Positions 17,512-27,164 of a stretch of 64,000 bases of DNA are shown here, one piece after another; positions within the stretch are counted from its first letter, which is position 1; each line of letters starts with the position of its first letter. The notes below the pieces were generated by a model. That model had not been told where the DNA came from, made no database searches, and was given only the letters and a program-made list of their open reading frames with translations. Both the position numbers and the translations under genes were made by a program. The DNA is from Bacillota bacterium (GTDB lineage: Bacteria; Bacillota; Clostridia; Saccharofermentanales; Saccharofermentanaceae): contig JAEWUD010000022.1 of NCBI GenBank assembly GCA_023397475.1, positions 124,001 through 188,000 of the forward strand. The letters are read 5' to 3'.

Positions 17512-19098
17512 TCATGTCAACGATTCCTGAACCCATTGCGCACAACGAATTCCGTCGATTGCCGACGACATAATGCCCCCGGCATATCCGGCTCCCTCTC
17601 CGCAAGGGAACAGACCATGAAGTGATATACTTTGTCCCAGGTTGTCACGGACAATACGCACCGGTGACGAGCTTCTTGTCTCAACGCCGGTAAGATATGC
17701 GTCACCGGCGAAACCATTCAGTTTCTGATCCATCATCTGAAGCCCTTCACATATGGTATCTGTTACAAACCCGGGAAGAATTTGCCGCAGATTTGCGTCT
17801 TTCACTCCCGGTTGATACGACGGAAGAACCGACCCTCGAGTCGAAGTGCTTCGATTGGCGAGAAAATCCGAGACCGTTTGTCCGGGAGCCATACCGTTTG
17901 ATCCGCCGAGGACGAAAGCCTTGCGTTCCAGATCTTCCTGAAACAGGATGCCGCCCAACGGGCCCTCCACAAGGTAGTCCTCCGTATTTACTCCCACAAG
18001 AATGGCGCTGTTAGCGTTTTGCCCATCCCTGGCTCGCAGGCTCATTCCGTTCGTAACGATTTCTCCCGCTTGTGAAGCGCTTGCAACGACAAATCCTCCC
18101 GGACACATACAAAAAGTATAAAGAGTTCGCTCGTTCTTGGTATGAGCCCACAGCTTATACTCCGAGCGCGGAAGAACCGGGGAGTCCGCAAATTTCCCGT
18201 AACGGATACGGTCCAACCAATGCTGGTGATGCTCGATTCGAAGTCCGACAGACATCGGTTTGGCCTCGAGATGTATCGAAGCGGAAATAAGAGACCGGAA
18301 TGTATCGCGTGCACTGTGTCCGATCGCAAGAATCACTCGATCCGCAGGAAGACGCTCCACAGAACCGTCGGGATCGTTGGAATTGACATGAAGAACCGCT
18401 GATAATTTGTCGCCATATCGATCGAATCCTACAACACGTCGTTCGAAAAGAAAGCTTCCTCCAAGTTGAATGATTTCTTTACGTATCGATACAACCATCG
18501 TACGAAGGACATCTGTTCCAACATGAGGGCGATTTGATATGAGAATATCACCCGGAGCACCGGCGGCAACAAAAGCGTCGAGAACATACTCGCGTCTTTC
18601 GTCACTGACACCGGAATTCAATTTCCCATCCGAGAATGTCCCGGCTCCGCCTTCGCCAAATTGTATATTCGTTACCGGATCAACAATACCCGTGGAAAAA
18701 TACTCGGCGACACGCTGTTCGCGTTTCTCGACGGGACTTCCTCTCTCAATTACGATGGGATTTGCGCCGGAACGAGCCAGATACAAAGCGGCCATCATCC
18801 CCGCAGGTCCAAAACCGACGACAACCGGTTGGATTTTCTTCGGATGAAGGTAGGGCGTGTGCGATGCTTGCACGCTGCGGATCGGGTCATCGGTTACACA
18901 AACACGATATCGAATCTGTATATGATCTCGTTTTCGAGCATCGATTGACTTCTTGATTACTTCCAGGCGGTATCGCTCGGACGGTGCAATATGTAGTTTT
19001 CGGATCGCTTCCGCGAGCAGAACGGAATCTTCGTCCATTCTGACCATCAGTCTCTGCAATTTATCCGGCGAAAAGGATACTTCCGTCTCTTCTCTCAT
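17512..19098 (-). CDS. NAD(P)/FAD-dependent oxidoreductase (COG2509 type)
   Basis: 528-residue flavoprotein of the 'uncharacterised FAD-dependent dehydrogenase' family. About 85 N-terminal residues form a separate small domain. The FAD dinucleotide motif VVVGFGPAGMMAALYLARSG begins near residue 91, followed by ERG (ribose acid) and the family segment QFGEGGAGTFSDGKLNSG. The C-terminal FAD motif is CGEGAGYAGGIMSSA. Its start overlaps the stop of the preceding flavoprotein gene (TAATG), so it is the last gene of the ABC-exporter operon. The reaction is unknown. Confidence 0.9.
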   Translation of the reverse strand: MREETEVSFSPDKLQRLMVRMDEDSVLLAEAIRKLHIAPSERYRLEVIKKSIDARKRDHIQIRYRVCVTDDPIRSVQASHTPYLHPKKIQPVVVGFGPAGMMAALYLARSGANPIVIERGSPVEKREQRVAEYFSTGIVDPVTNIQFGEGGAGTFSDGKLNSGVSDERREYVLDAFVAAGAPGDILISNRPHVGTDVLRTMVVSIRKEIIQLGGSFLFERRVVGFDRYGDKLSAVLHVNSNDPDGSVERLPADRVILAIGHSARDTFRSLISASIHLEAKPMSVGLRIEHHQHWLDRIRYGKFADSPVLPRSEYKLWAHTKNERTLYTFCMCPGGFVVASASQAGEIVTNGMSLRARDGQNANSAILVGVNTEDYLVEGPLGGILFQEDLERKAFVLGGSNGMAPGQTVSDFLANRSTSTRGSVLPSYQPGVKDANLRQILPGFVTDTICEGLQMMDQKLNGFAGDAYLTGVETRSSSPVRIVRDNLGQSISLHGLFPCGEGAGYAGGIMSSAIDGIRCAQWVQESLT

Positions 19099-20384
19099 TA
19101 AATATGCTTCTCCATTAGGCTTCTTGCCGCACTATGTCCCGCAACATACCCCGATGACCATGCCCATTGCAGATTATATCCTCCGCAGTCTCCGTCGATA
19201 TCCAGTAGTTCGCCGGTAGCGTACAGTCCGGGACACCGCCGCGACTCCAGTGAAGCAGGATGAAAATCCCTTGTTTTGAGACCTCCAATGGTGGTTTGAG
19301 CGGACGAGAAAGGCTGGGTACCCTGGATCATAATTCTCGTGTGTTTGATCGCCTTAGCAAGTGTGATAAGATCATGATCTGTCAAATCGTGAACGGATGT
19401 ATGGAGCGAATGTGAGAAAGATAACTTCATCAGCGAGATCGCCATTCGATTCTGAAATACGCCGACCAGAAAATCCTCCGCTATTCGATCGGAAAACATT
19501 TCTCTTCTTTCGAAAAGCATAGCGATAACCTCATCATCCGTGCAAGCGGGTAAAAAATCGGTCTCGATGAAGATCTCGGGAGAGGGTAAACGATGAACAG
19601 CGCGAGAAACGTTGCCGGAAAGTTGAAGAATGGGTGGACCGGATAATCCGTAATCCGTAAAGAGAACTTCCCCTTTATCCTCTCTTGAGAGATTTCCATC
19701 AATGTACAGTCGAACCTCGGCATTGCACTTGATACCGGATAATGGTTTACATAATAGAGAATTGGAACGAAGCTGAACAATGGACGGAAGGGGTTCCACA
19801 AGAGTGTGTCCCAAGGAAAGAAGAATCGGATACAAGGAGCCGTCCGATCCGGTAATCGGTGCACACACGCCGCCTACCGCAACGATAACTTTCTTCGCTC
19901 TTAGGAACTCTTTCTCCGAAGTCCGCAAGCGAAAAGACTCTGCCTCCCTTTCCAGGCTAACAATTCTGCTTCCGGTGCGAACATCCAAACGAAATGTCTT
20001 GAGTGCTAAGCGAAAAGCATCAAGTACCGAGGATGCGTGTAAGGAAAGAGGATACATCTTCCCTTCCTCTTCCGTCAGTAATACTCCGATTCTCGAGAAA
20101 AAATCACTGGTCATCTCACGCGAGAAACGATGAAGCGCACCACGACAAAATGACGCGTCTTCCCCATGATAATGGGAAAAATCCTGGTCCGTATTTGTCA
20201 GATTGCAGCGCCCGTTACCGGTCATTAGGAGTTTCTTGCCCACACGATCATTGCGCTCGAAAATGACGATAGAAAGATCTCTACCCTTGTCTTGCGCATA
20301 CATCGCGGCAGACAGTCCCGCCATCATTCCGGAAGCGCCTCCGCCGATAATTGCTATATCAATGATATCTCTGATCTCACTCAT
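19098..20384 (-). CDS. YhiN/HI0933-family flavoprotein (aminoacetone oxidase-like)
   Basis: 428 residues from the ATG at 20384, which overlaps the stop of the CYTH gene (ATGA). FAD motif IAIIGGGASGMMAGLSAA at residue 9. The family signature GKKLLMTGNGRCNLTN follows at about 47, and the C-terminal FAD closure is GELLDIDGDCGGYNLQWAW. Members are widespread and annotated as 'aminoacetone oxidase family', but the physiological role is poorly established. An upstream extension of the frame to 20408 lies inside the CYTH gene and is not needed. Confidence 0.93.
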   Translation of the reverse strand: MSEIRDIIDIAIIGGGASGMMAGLSAAMYAQDKGRDLSIVIFERNDRVGKKLLMTGNGRCNLTNTDQDFSHYHGEDASFCRGALHRFSREMTSDFFSRIGVLLTEEEGKMYPLSLHASSVLDAFRLALKTFRLDVRTGSRIVSLEREAESFRLRTSEKEFLRAKKVIVAVGGVCAPITGSDGSLYPILLSLGHTLVEPLPSIVQLRSNSLLCKPLSGIKCNAEVRLYIDGNLSREDKGEVLFTDYGLSGPPILQLSGNVSRAVHRLPSPEIFIETDFLPACTDDEVIAMLFERREMFSDRIAEDFLVGVFQNRMAISLMKLSFSHSLHTSVHDLTDHDLITLAKAIKHTRIMIQGTQPFSSAQTTIGGLKTRDFHPASLESRRCPGLYATGELLDIDGDCGGYNLQWAWSSGYVAGHSAARSLMEKHI

Positions 20385-21022
20385 GAAATTGACAGGATAT
20401 CCATACAACGTGCGAACTTACTTCTGCTGTTGCGAATCGCGGAGGAGCGGAGTTCGATTTCCTCGCCGAGAGCAATTACGTCGCGGACATCTCCCTTTTT
20501 GAGTTCAATCTCCATCTCGCACAATGACTCCTTTGCGTCGCCGGCAACCAGATATCCTGTATCCATACATACTTCAACGAGACTGTCGCCGAAACCCGCG
20601 AGGGAATACGTACGTGTAAATTCCGTACGGCAGATTTCCCGTAACGTCTTACCTTCGACAGAGGAAAGCAATTCTGTGAGTGAATCCTCGGGATCTCCAT
20701 CACTGATTGCATGTTGCAAGAAAACTTCCGGATCAAAATCAAAACGATCCGTCTCAAGATTCCACTCAAAACGCTGATGCAGTCCGTCGCGTCCGGGTTT
20801 GCCAATCTTGACGGTGTGGATATACCCGCCTTGACTGATTGAACGGATACGAATATTTGCACGTTGTTTGCGTAAGAGCATGTCATCCGTATCAAAATAA
20901 TACGTGACATAATCCTCCGTCTTTACCGCGTCGGGGATTAGCAAGTCCTGAAACCATTCCTGCTCCCACAAAGTTTGCATCTCCTCTTTTGAAGGAAAAC
21001 CGAGTTTAAATTCCGTCTCCAA
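20381..21022 (-). CDS. CYTH domain protein (triphosphatase fold)
   Basis: 213 residues. The CYTH fold hydrolyses inorganic or organic triphosphates with a divalent metal; its hallmark ExExK occurs at the very N-terminus as ETEFK, and later acidic and basic strands (FEWNLETDR, RTEFTRTYSL, LCEMEIELKKGD) fit the tunnel fold. The start is TTG at 21022: GGAGAG is 6 bases before it, and any later ATG would remove the ETEFK motif. It overlaps the next gene by 4 bases. Polyphosphate or tripolyphosphate is the likely substrate by family, but this is not proven here. Confidence 0.87.
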   Translation of the reverse strand: METEFKLGFPSKEEMQTLWEQEWFQDLLIPDAVKTEDYVTYYFDTDDMLLRKQRANIRIRSISQGGYIHTVKIGKPGRDGLHQRFEWNLETDRFDFDPEVFLQHAISDGDPEDSLTELLSSVEGKTLREICRTEFTRTYSLAGFGDSLVEVCMDTGYLVAGDAKESLCEMEIELKKGDVRDVIALGEEIELRSSAIRNSRSKFARCMDILSIS

Positions 21023-21048
21023 AATAATCTCTCCGTTCTTTCCTATGC

Positions 21049-22218
21049 TTATGCGGCAATTTCCCGGACTCCGTCAGCTGTTACGGCAACCACCGTGCCA
21101 TCTTCCTGAAAACCGACTCGAATAATCTCTTGATTGACTTCGACGGTCCTGATAACCGTGTTATTTGAGGCGTCGATGAACAGCAACACACCATCGGATG
21201 CGGCGACAATCATCTTATCATTCGCGATCACGGCGGAGAGCTCGTTGCCGATAATAAGAGGCGTCTGCCGTTTCATATCTGTTCCGATAAGTTCGAGACA
21301 GATTTCCTGATCGACACCTTCAGAATAGAAAACCGCAAGGCGATTTCCGGCTGGCAGTACCTGAAAGATCTGGCCGAAGGGTTCGGATATTGATTTCGAA
21401 GAACCCGCGTTGAACAGAAAAAGATCTGAGATGCCTGCTGCGAAAAGAGTATCATCACCCATCGCCTGAACGATGGAGAGAATATTCGAAGAATCCGGCG
21501 AATAAATCGAGAGATCCTTTGCCGTATATGCTCCATTTTCCACAGAGAGACCGATTTCCTTCATGTGAGGTCGTACAACACCGCCGTCTGTATCCGCCAA
21601 GGCGATATATACGGATGTCTGGTCGGGAGAAAAACATGCACTGAGAGGATAGCCGGATTCAACGGAACGCCACTCGGAAATGAATACCGAATTCTTATCA
21701 AGAAGAAACAAAGTACCTTTGGTATCCGTTTTCTCCAGAATATATGCTGTAGTACCATCTGTCCCGACGGTGCCGAACCGTATCGCGCCATCCGTCTGGT
21801 ACGTGTATAGCTGACCATTTGTATCGAATAACGCACTGAAATATCCACCGGCATCCGCAACCAGAGCATAGCCCTGATTTACGACACAAAATGGATTCTC
21901 CATCTCGATATCTGCTCCGTAAACTTCCGAACCGGTCATGGATAAATAAGCGACGCGTGTCGGAGTTACTTTGAGAACACCCTCTCCAAAGGGATACAAT
22001 TTCTGCGCTTCGGAGTATTCACAAGTAAAACCGCTTGCCATCATCTCATACGCGGTCTTATCGTATCCCTTCGACGCTTCCACGTGTTCGCGAACAAGAT
22101 AAACCAAGACGCCGGAGGCGATCATCAGAAGTACTGTGAAAAGAATGACAAGCGGGAAAAGAGACCGCTTATTCTTCGATCCCTTTCCCCGTCTACTGTC
22201 TATGTCCGATGAAGACAT
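21049..22218 (-). CDS. Membrane-anchored beta-propeller-like protein (probably DUF5711)
   Basis: 389 residues: a basic N-terminus, one membrane helix at about 21-43 (LFPLVILFTVLLMIASGVLV), then an outer domain made of repeated short beta-strand units such as GYALVADAGGYFSALFD, TTAYILEKTDTKGTLFLLD and VFISEWRSVESGYPLSACF, the pattern of PQQ/WD-like propellers. Resembles DUF5711 proteins of Clostridia, from memory only. It follows the DUF4340 gene by 13 bases and lies in the Gld-like ABC operon, so it may be an extracytoplasmic partner of that exporter. No enzymatic motif seen. Confidence 0.7.
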   Translation of the reverse strand: MSSSDIDSRRGKGSKNKRSLFPLVILFTVLLMIASGVLVYLVREHVEASKGYDKTAYEMMASGFTCEYSEAQKLYPFGEGVLKVTPTRVAYLSMTGSEVYGADIEMENPFCVVNQGYALVADAGGYFSALFDTNGQLYTYQTDGAIRFGTVGTDGTTAYILEKTDTKGTLFLLDKNSVFISEWRSVESGYPLSACFSPDQTSVYIALADTDGGVVRPHMKEIGLSVENGAYTAKDLSIYSPDSSNILSIVQAMGDDTLFAAGISDLFLFNAGSSKSISEPFGQIFQVLPAGNRLAVFYSEGVDQEICLELIGTDMKRQTPLIIGNELSAVIANDKMIVAASDGVLLFIDASNNTVIRTVEVNQEIIRVGFQEDGTVVAVTADGVREIAA

Positions 22219-22231
22219 TTATAATCCTCTC

Positions 22232-23743
22232 TTACGATGCGACGATGTCATAGATTCCGTTCTCGGCACCGGCAACAGCTTCTAACGTTCGCTGGTACGC
22301 CGGCCAGATACCGTAATCATAAAGTTTGACGCCGTTATCTTTATAGAGCTCTTCCTTATCAACAAGAAATCCCTCATAGACACCGTTTATAAAAGCATAA
22401 TACGTATTTTCGTCTTTAATCGCAAGGTCTACGACAATACTTGTTCCGTCTTTTCGATTGAGGGTAATCGAAATGTCCTTGGTGTTCACAGGTTTAGCAT
22501 CGAAATCAATGCCTGTAATCTCAATCGTCGAAAATGCCTCGAACAAGTTTGCGTAGTACATCCGGTTGGTAGAATCCGTTACCTTGGCTTCCTGCCCGTT
22601 GAGGTTTAGGATCGCTCCGTCATCGGTCATTTTCTGACCATCGGGGATAACGATGTCCATGACAAAGCTTCCTTCCGGGAAGACGGCACTGACTTTCTCG
22701 ATATCTGTTATGAACTCATAACAGGTATAAGCCTTGATCAATTCAAGAGCCGGCGTTTGAATTCCGGAAATCGCAGCGGTACGCAGGGAAAAAACATCCG
22801 GAGAATCCGAGTAGATACCATAGTAGATACCGCCCATATCGCGAGAAAGTGCCAGATCTTTTTTTGATCCGTCTTTCATCGTAAAGGAGAAGCGAAAGAC
22901 CGGTTCGTCGAGCGAATAGGTTTTGAGATCGACGACATTTTGTTCCACATACTCTGTTACGGACAAATCAAACACAGATTCGACCAAATTCGTAAACGTT
23001 GAGTTGGCCGTGATATGAAAGGGTGATTCAAACACCCATCCGAGTTCCATCTCCTTGGTATTCGATCCGACAACCTCCTGTGAACGTGCAACCAACGTAA
23101 GATCGTCGTCTTGCCGATAAAAACTTACAAGTGAAACATCGGTTATGTCGAGAGATGTTATTGTCGTATCGAGAAAATCAATGAGATTCTGCTCGCACTT
23201 CTCTCTAATGATTTTGTACGTTGTATAGACAACGCCGGAATCGTCCATCATACAGTATACGAAGCGATCGTCATATGTGATATCACCGATCATAAGCTTA
23301 TGTGTTTCGCCGGACGTAAGGGTATAGTCCACCGTACAGAAGGGCGTGTCTAATCCATACTCTTTGAGATCCGCTTCCTTTTCGACAACGACAGAGGTAA
23401 CGGTTATTGAGGAAAGAACATCGACGAAATAGTTGAGCTGTGTACGTGAAAGTTTGACGGAAGAGGTATCTTCGTAGGAGCTTGAAAACACAAAGTCAAC
23501 AAGACTGTCGGTCTCCCCCATTCCATTGGCTTCGATGACAAAGGACTCTTCATTCTCGCGTTCCACAACTAACTTCTCGACTTCCGGCGGCTCAACATTG
23601 ATCAGGTACTGATTCAGTTCCTGTGTCGCAACCGTTGTCTCCGTATCCGTTTGGCTATTCTGAACAGCTTGATAGATCAGCAAGGCCGCAAGAAGAACGA
23701 TAAATAAAGCGGCCGGAAGGATCAGATTTTTCCATGTTTTCAT
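22232..23743 (-). CDS. DUF4340 domain protein, membrane-anchored
   Basis: 503 residues with one N-terminal membrane helix (LILPAALFIVLLAALLIYQAV, residues 7-27) and a large outer region with two DUF4340-like repeats: VEKLVVERENEESFVIEANG with EYGLDTPFCTVDYTLTSG, and later TYSLDEPVFRFSFTMKDGS. DUF4340 genes are typically found directly after GldG-like genes, as here. Function unknown; it is likely to be part of the same envelope complex. Confidence 0.85.
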   Translation of the reverse strand: MKTWKNLILPAALFIVLLAALLIYQAVQNSQTDTETTVATQELNQYLINVEPPEVEKLVVERENEESFVIEANGMGETDSLVDFVFSSSYEDTSSVKLSRTQLNYFVDVLSSITVTSVVVEKEADLKEYGLDTPFCTVDYTLTSGETHKLMIGDITYDDRFVYCMMDDSGVVYTTYKIIREKCEQNLIDFLDTTITSLDITDVSLVSFYRQDDDLTLVARSQEVVGSNTKEMELGWVFESPFHITANSTFTNLVESVFDLSVTEYVEQNVVDLKTYSLDEPVFRFSFTMKDGSKKDLALSRDMGGIYYGIYSDSPDVFSLRTAAISGIQTPALELIKAYTCYEFITDIEKVSAVFPEGSFVMDIVIPDGQKMTDDGAILNLNGQEAKVTDSTNRMYYANLFEAFSTIEITGIDFDAKPVNTKDISITLNRKDGTSIVVDLAIKDENTYYAFINGVYEGFLVDKEELYKDNGVKLYDYGIWPAYQRTLEAVAGAENGIYDIVAS

Positions 23744-23770
23744 TCTTGACTCTCTTTTCCCTTCGAATAC

Positions 23771-25252
23771 TTACAGATGCTTGCGCTTCCTGTAAACAAT
23801 AATTGACGTAACAATAAGAGCAAGCGGAACGATTGCAATCAGAAAGATAGATATGGCGGTCTGCGTATTTGCCGATGGCATTGAGGATAGGGTGAAGCTC
23901 GGGTACTCTTTAACCGGAATCTGTACCGTGCTCTCCATACCAACGAGTTTCTTGACAATCGTATAGAAGAACGAGATGTTCTGATGATTTAACGAGAAGT
24001 TCTCAATAAAGGAATCGGAGGTAAGATACGATGTGCCGATTACCACAGCTTCACCGGGAACGGCACCAAATGCATTCTGCGAATACATGGCAATATTCTG
24101 TGTTCCCTCGATGCCTGCCTTCGTCGGATCTCCATTCTCTTCCAGGACCGCGTTCGAAGAGGATGTGATCAGAGCTTCCGTGGATATATAGGCTTTCGGA
24201 TTGTCAAACACATTGATACCGCGATTATATGCGGAAAGAATCGCCTGATCGACATCCGCGTCGGAGATGGAGCCTTGTTTGACATTTGCGTAAGACCCAT
24301 AGCCGGTTGTTGCCTGGAATCGATAGTCCATGTTGTTCTCCGAAATAAGGGAATCCGTAATGTTGAGATTCATCGTATGAAGAACCTTATTCAGATTCGT
24401 GAAGGTAACGCCCTGCGCGGAAAAATCGGTAACAACGATTAGATTTCCGCCGGCTTCAAGGAAGTCAGTAAACATCTTGATATCATCTTTGGACAAGTCT
24501 GACGTCGGAAGATGGACGATGACCATGGAGCAATCATCCGGAATCTTATCTATTGACATCGTAGAAACTTCTTCAACGGAGAAGCCGTTGTTGCGCAAGA
24601 GTGATGTAATTTGCACTGCACTCTGCTCACCATGATTTGTCGTGAAAAGGACTTTGAACAGGCTGTCCGATGTCACCGACTGGATCGCGCCGGTAAAATT
24701 CATTTCAACCGAATTGGACAGAACATTTAGAACACCGGTTGAGTAATAGGTTTGTTCATCAATGATATAGCAATCTTCCGGCGTTACTTGACGGAGACGA
24801 TCACCGCTCTTGACGATGAAAGCGCCGGCATCCGGAATCAATGTGCCGTTAGGATCCAGTTCTTTGATAATGGAGGGGTACTTCTGAGGGTCCACATAAC
24901 GGACACGAACTCTTCCTCCCGATTGTGCTTCATAATCCTTCAGAAGAGGAATAAAATCTTTATACTGCAGCTCGTTGGCGTCGTTGAGTTCAAAGAGACC
25001 TACGATCTCAACATCTTTATCAATCTGGGTCAGGATGCCCTTGGAAATATCCCCGATCGAATTGCTCTGATTCTGGGTAAGATCCCATTTGAGGACATTG
25101 CCGAGGACAGTTTCAAACAAGATGTTAACAACAATAAGAATCGCGATTATCGCTATGACAGAGCCCACCGAAAACAACCGAAGAGAAAGGGATCTCTTGT
25201 CAATGCCTTTGGATTTCTTCTTTGTATTGGTATCGTTTACGACCTTGCTCAT
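23771..25252 (-). CDS. GldG-family ABC transporter accessory protein
   Basis: 493 residues. A membrane helix near residues 24-50 and one at the C-terminus (FLIAIVPLALIVTSIIVY) flank a large extracytoplasmic domain of the ABC_transp_aux/IFT52-like fold, recognisable by RVRYVDPQKYPS, NHGEQS and NNGFSVEEV. In Bacteroidetes GldG acts with GldA and GldF in gliding; in Bacillota the homologues have no known gliding role. GGAGG precedes the ATG at 25252. It lies between the permease and DUF4340 genes. Confidence 0.9.
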   Translation of the reverse strand: MSKVVNDTNTKKKSKGIDKRSLSLRLFSVGSVIAIIAILIVVNILFETVLGNVLKWDLTQNQSNSIGDISKGILTQIDKDVEIVGLFELNDANELQYKDFIPLLKDYEAQSGGRVRVRYVDPQKYPSIIKELDPNGTLIPDAGAFIVKSGDRLRQVTPEDCYIIDEQTYYSTGVLNVLSNSVEMNFTGAIQSVTSDSLFKVLFTTNHGEQSAVQITSLLRNNGFSVEEVSTMSIDKIPDDCSMVIVHLPTSDLSKDDIKMFTDFLEAGGNLIVVTDFSAQGVTFTNLNKVLHTMNLNITDSLISENNMDYRFQATTGYGSYANVKQGSISDADVDQAILSAYNRGINVFDNPKAYISTEALITSSSNAVLEENGDPTKAGIEGTQNIAMYSQNAFGAVPGEAVVIGTSYLTSDSFIENFSLNHQNISFFYTIVKKLVGMESTVQIPVKEYPSFTLSSMPSANTQTAISIFLIAIVPLALIVTSIIVYRKRKHL

Positions 25253-25285
25253 GGAATAACCTCCAACTTTCCTACTTCGATATTC

Positions 25286-26065
25286 TCAGCCCTGGCTCCA
25301 GCGCCGCTTCTCCAAGATGCGGAACGTGAAGAACAGGAAGACAGTTATCAAACTGATGCAGAAGACTAGCGGACTGACCGAGAAAATGCCCAGGAGAAAG
25401 GTGTCGGTTTTGGAAAAAGGATCGAGCCAGTTAATCGCCTGAGCAATCTTCTCACCCACGGTCTGGATCGTCGAAGTCGACATATTAAACGGATTCAAAG
25501 TTGTCATCGTGCTTACGATAAAACTTTGGACAACACTGGCAATATAAGAGATCGCCGCAGTGAATAAAATTAGCAGAAAGGAAGTGATCGCAGCAATAAT
25601 CTGGTTCTCCGTGACTACCGAGCAGAAAGTTCCGATCGCAATGAAAACGGCCGCGAGGAAGATAAATCCGACAAAAGAGCCGAGAGTGCCGGCATCAACA
25701 AGCCCCCCGAGGGCAATGACGAGAACAACATGGATGAGAAGTGTTGAAATCATAATTAACATCAACGCCAATGCGGCGAAATACTTCCCGAGAACGATTC
25801 GGAAAAGCGACACCGGAGAAGTGTATAGAAGTACTTCAGTTCCGTTCTTCCGATCCTCGGTAAACAAGCGCATCGTCATGAGGGGAATTACAACGAAAAG
25901 GATCGGTTTTAAGAATGCGATCTCACTGCTCAGATCGATCGTGTTCGTATTCATGATCAACATGCTGAAATAGAAACCACTCATCAACGTAAAAATTGCC
26001 ACGACAATAAATCCGATCGGTGAGCGAAAAAAGGACAAGAACTCTCTTTTAAATACTGCCAGCAT
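25286..26065 (-). CDS. ABC-2 type permease (GldF-like)
   Basis: 259 residues with six predicted membrane helices, for example FIVVAIFTLMSGFYFSMLIM near residue 19 and YFAALALMLIMISTLLIHVV near 108. RLFTEDRKNGTEVLLYTSPVS is the conserved cytoplasmic loop of ABC-2 permeases of the GldF/NosY type. The start follows GGGGG just after the stop of the ATPase gene. Works with the ATPase at 26072-27019. The cargo is unknown. Confidence 0.92.
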   Translation of the reverse strand: MLAVFKREFLSFFRSPIGFIVVAIFTLMSGFYFSMLIMNTNTIDLSSEIAFLKPILFVVIPLMTMRLFTEDRKNGTEVLLYTSPVSLFRIVLGKYFAALALMLIMISTLLIHVVLVIALGGLVDAGTLGSFVGFIFLAAVFIAIGTFCSVVTENQIIAAITSFLLILFTAAISYIASVVQSFIVSTMTTLNPFNMSTSTIQTVGEKIAQAINWLDPFSKTDTFLLGIFSVSPLVFCISLITVFLFFTFRILEKRRWSQG

Positions 26066-26071
26066 TATACA

Positions 26072-27019
26072 TTACCCCCGCTTCTTGCTCTCGTTCGATG
26101 TGACACTCAAGAAAATCTCCTCAAGTGTCGGATCGAGAGACCGGAATTCTAGTATCGGTATGGATGCGTTGGACATTGCGAAGAAAACAGACTTGCGAAC
26201 ATCTGTCTTGGAATCTGTTGTAATCTCAATTGTCTGGATTTTGGGTGTCTCATTGATCGGCGCTACGGAGGTAACACCGGGGAGTGACCGGATGCGGCTG
26301 GAAGCGTCCTTGTATGCTCCCTCGACAGTAATCGACAAACGGGACGTGTCGGACATCTTATGGGAAAGAGAATCCGGCGTGTCAATCGCCGCAATTTTTC
26401 CCTTGTTAATAATAACCACACGATCGCAAACAGCCTGAACCTCGGGCAATATATGCGAACTTAAGACAACGGTATGATCCTTGCTTAACGTCTTGATGAG
26501 ATTTCTGATCTCGATGATTTGTTTCGGATCAAGACCGACCGTCGGTTCGTCGAGGATAAGAACGGAAGGATTTCCAATCATCGCTTGAGCGATTCCAACG
26601 CGCTGACGATATCCTTTGGAGAGATTTCGGATTAATCGATCGGCTACATCGGAAATACGAACAAGTTTCATTATCTCAGCCAACTGACGTATACGATCTT
26701 CTTTTGCGACCGATTTCAAATCGCAAACAAATCGAAGATATTCGAGAACCGTCATATCAAGGTAAAGAGGTGGATTCTCCGGTAAATATCCGATCTCCTT
26801 CTTCGCGAGTTCAGGTTCCTCCAAAATATCATGACCGTTCACGGTAACCTTGCCGGATGTCGCAGAAAGATAACCCGTTACAATATTCATGGTCGTAGTT
26901 TTTCCGGCTCCGTTCGGACCGAGAAAGCCTAAGATCTCGCCTTTATTTACGGTAAATGAAATACCGTCAACGGCTTTCTTCTCGCCGTAGTATTTCACAA
27001 GATTCGAAATCTCAATCAT
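26072..27019 (-). CDS. ABC transporter ATP-binding protein (GldA-like)
   Basis: 315 residues. Walker A GPNGAGKTTT at about 34, signature LSKGYRQRVGIAQA near 134, Walker B LILDEPTVGLDP near 154 and switch histidine in SSHILPEV. The last 90 residues form the extra domain usual in this ABC-2 ATPase branch. AAGGAGG precedes the ATG. First gene of a nine-kilobase run of eight genes that ends with the flavoprotein at 17512. Confidence 0.95.
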   Translation of the reverse strand: MIEISNLVKYYGEKKAVDGISFTVNKGEILGFLGPNGAGKTTTMNIVTGYLSATSGKVTVNGHDILEEPELAKKEIGYLPENPPLYLDMTVLEYLRFVCDLKSVAKEDRIRQLAEIMKLVRISDVADRLIRNLSKGYRQRVGIAQAMIGNPSVLILDEPTVGLDPKQIIEIRNLIKTLSKDHTVVLSSHILPEVQAVCDRVVIINKGKIAAIDTPDSLSHKMSDTSRLSITVEGAYKDASSRIRSLPGVTSVAPINETPKIQTIEITTDSKTDVRKSVFFAMSNASIPILEFRSLDPTLEEIFLSVTSNESKKRG

Positions 27020-27058
27020 ATTGCTCCTCCTTATTGATGCGAAGTATGCGCGAATGAA

Positions 27059-27086
27059 ATTATAACCTACTTTTCAAAAACAAGAA
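27059..27086 (-). promoter_or_regulatory. Promoter for the Gld-like ABC operon
   Basis: Minus strand -10 TATAAT (27059-27064), 16-base spacer and a weak -35 TTCTTG (27081-27086). Confidence 0.5.
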
Positions 27087-27164
27087 AGCAATTACGAATC
27101 ATCCGGAAAGCAATTCTTCGCCGGATATCATGATTCATCGAAAATCGCCGAAAAATTGCCGCAC

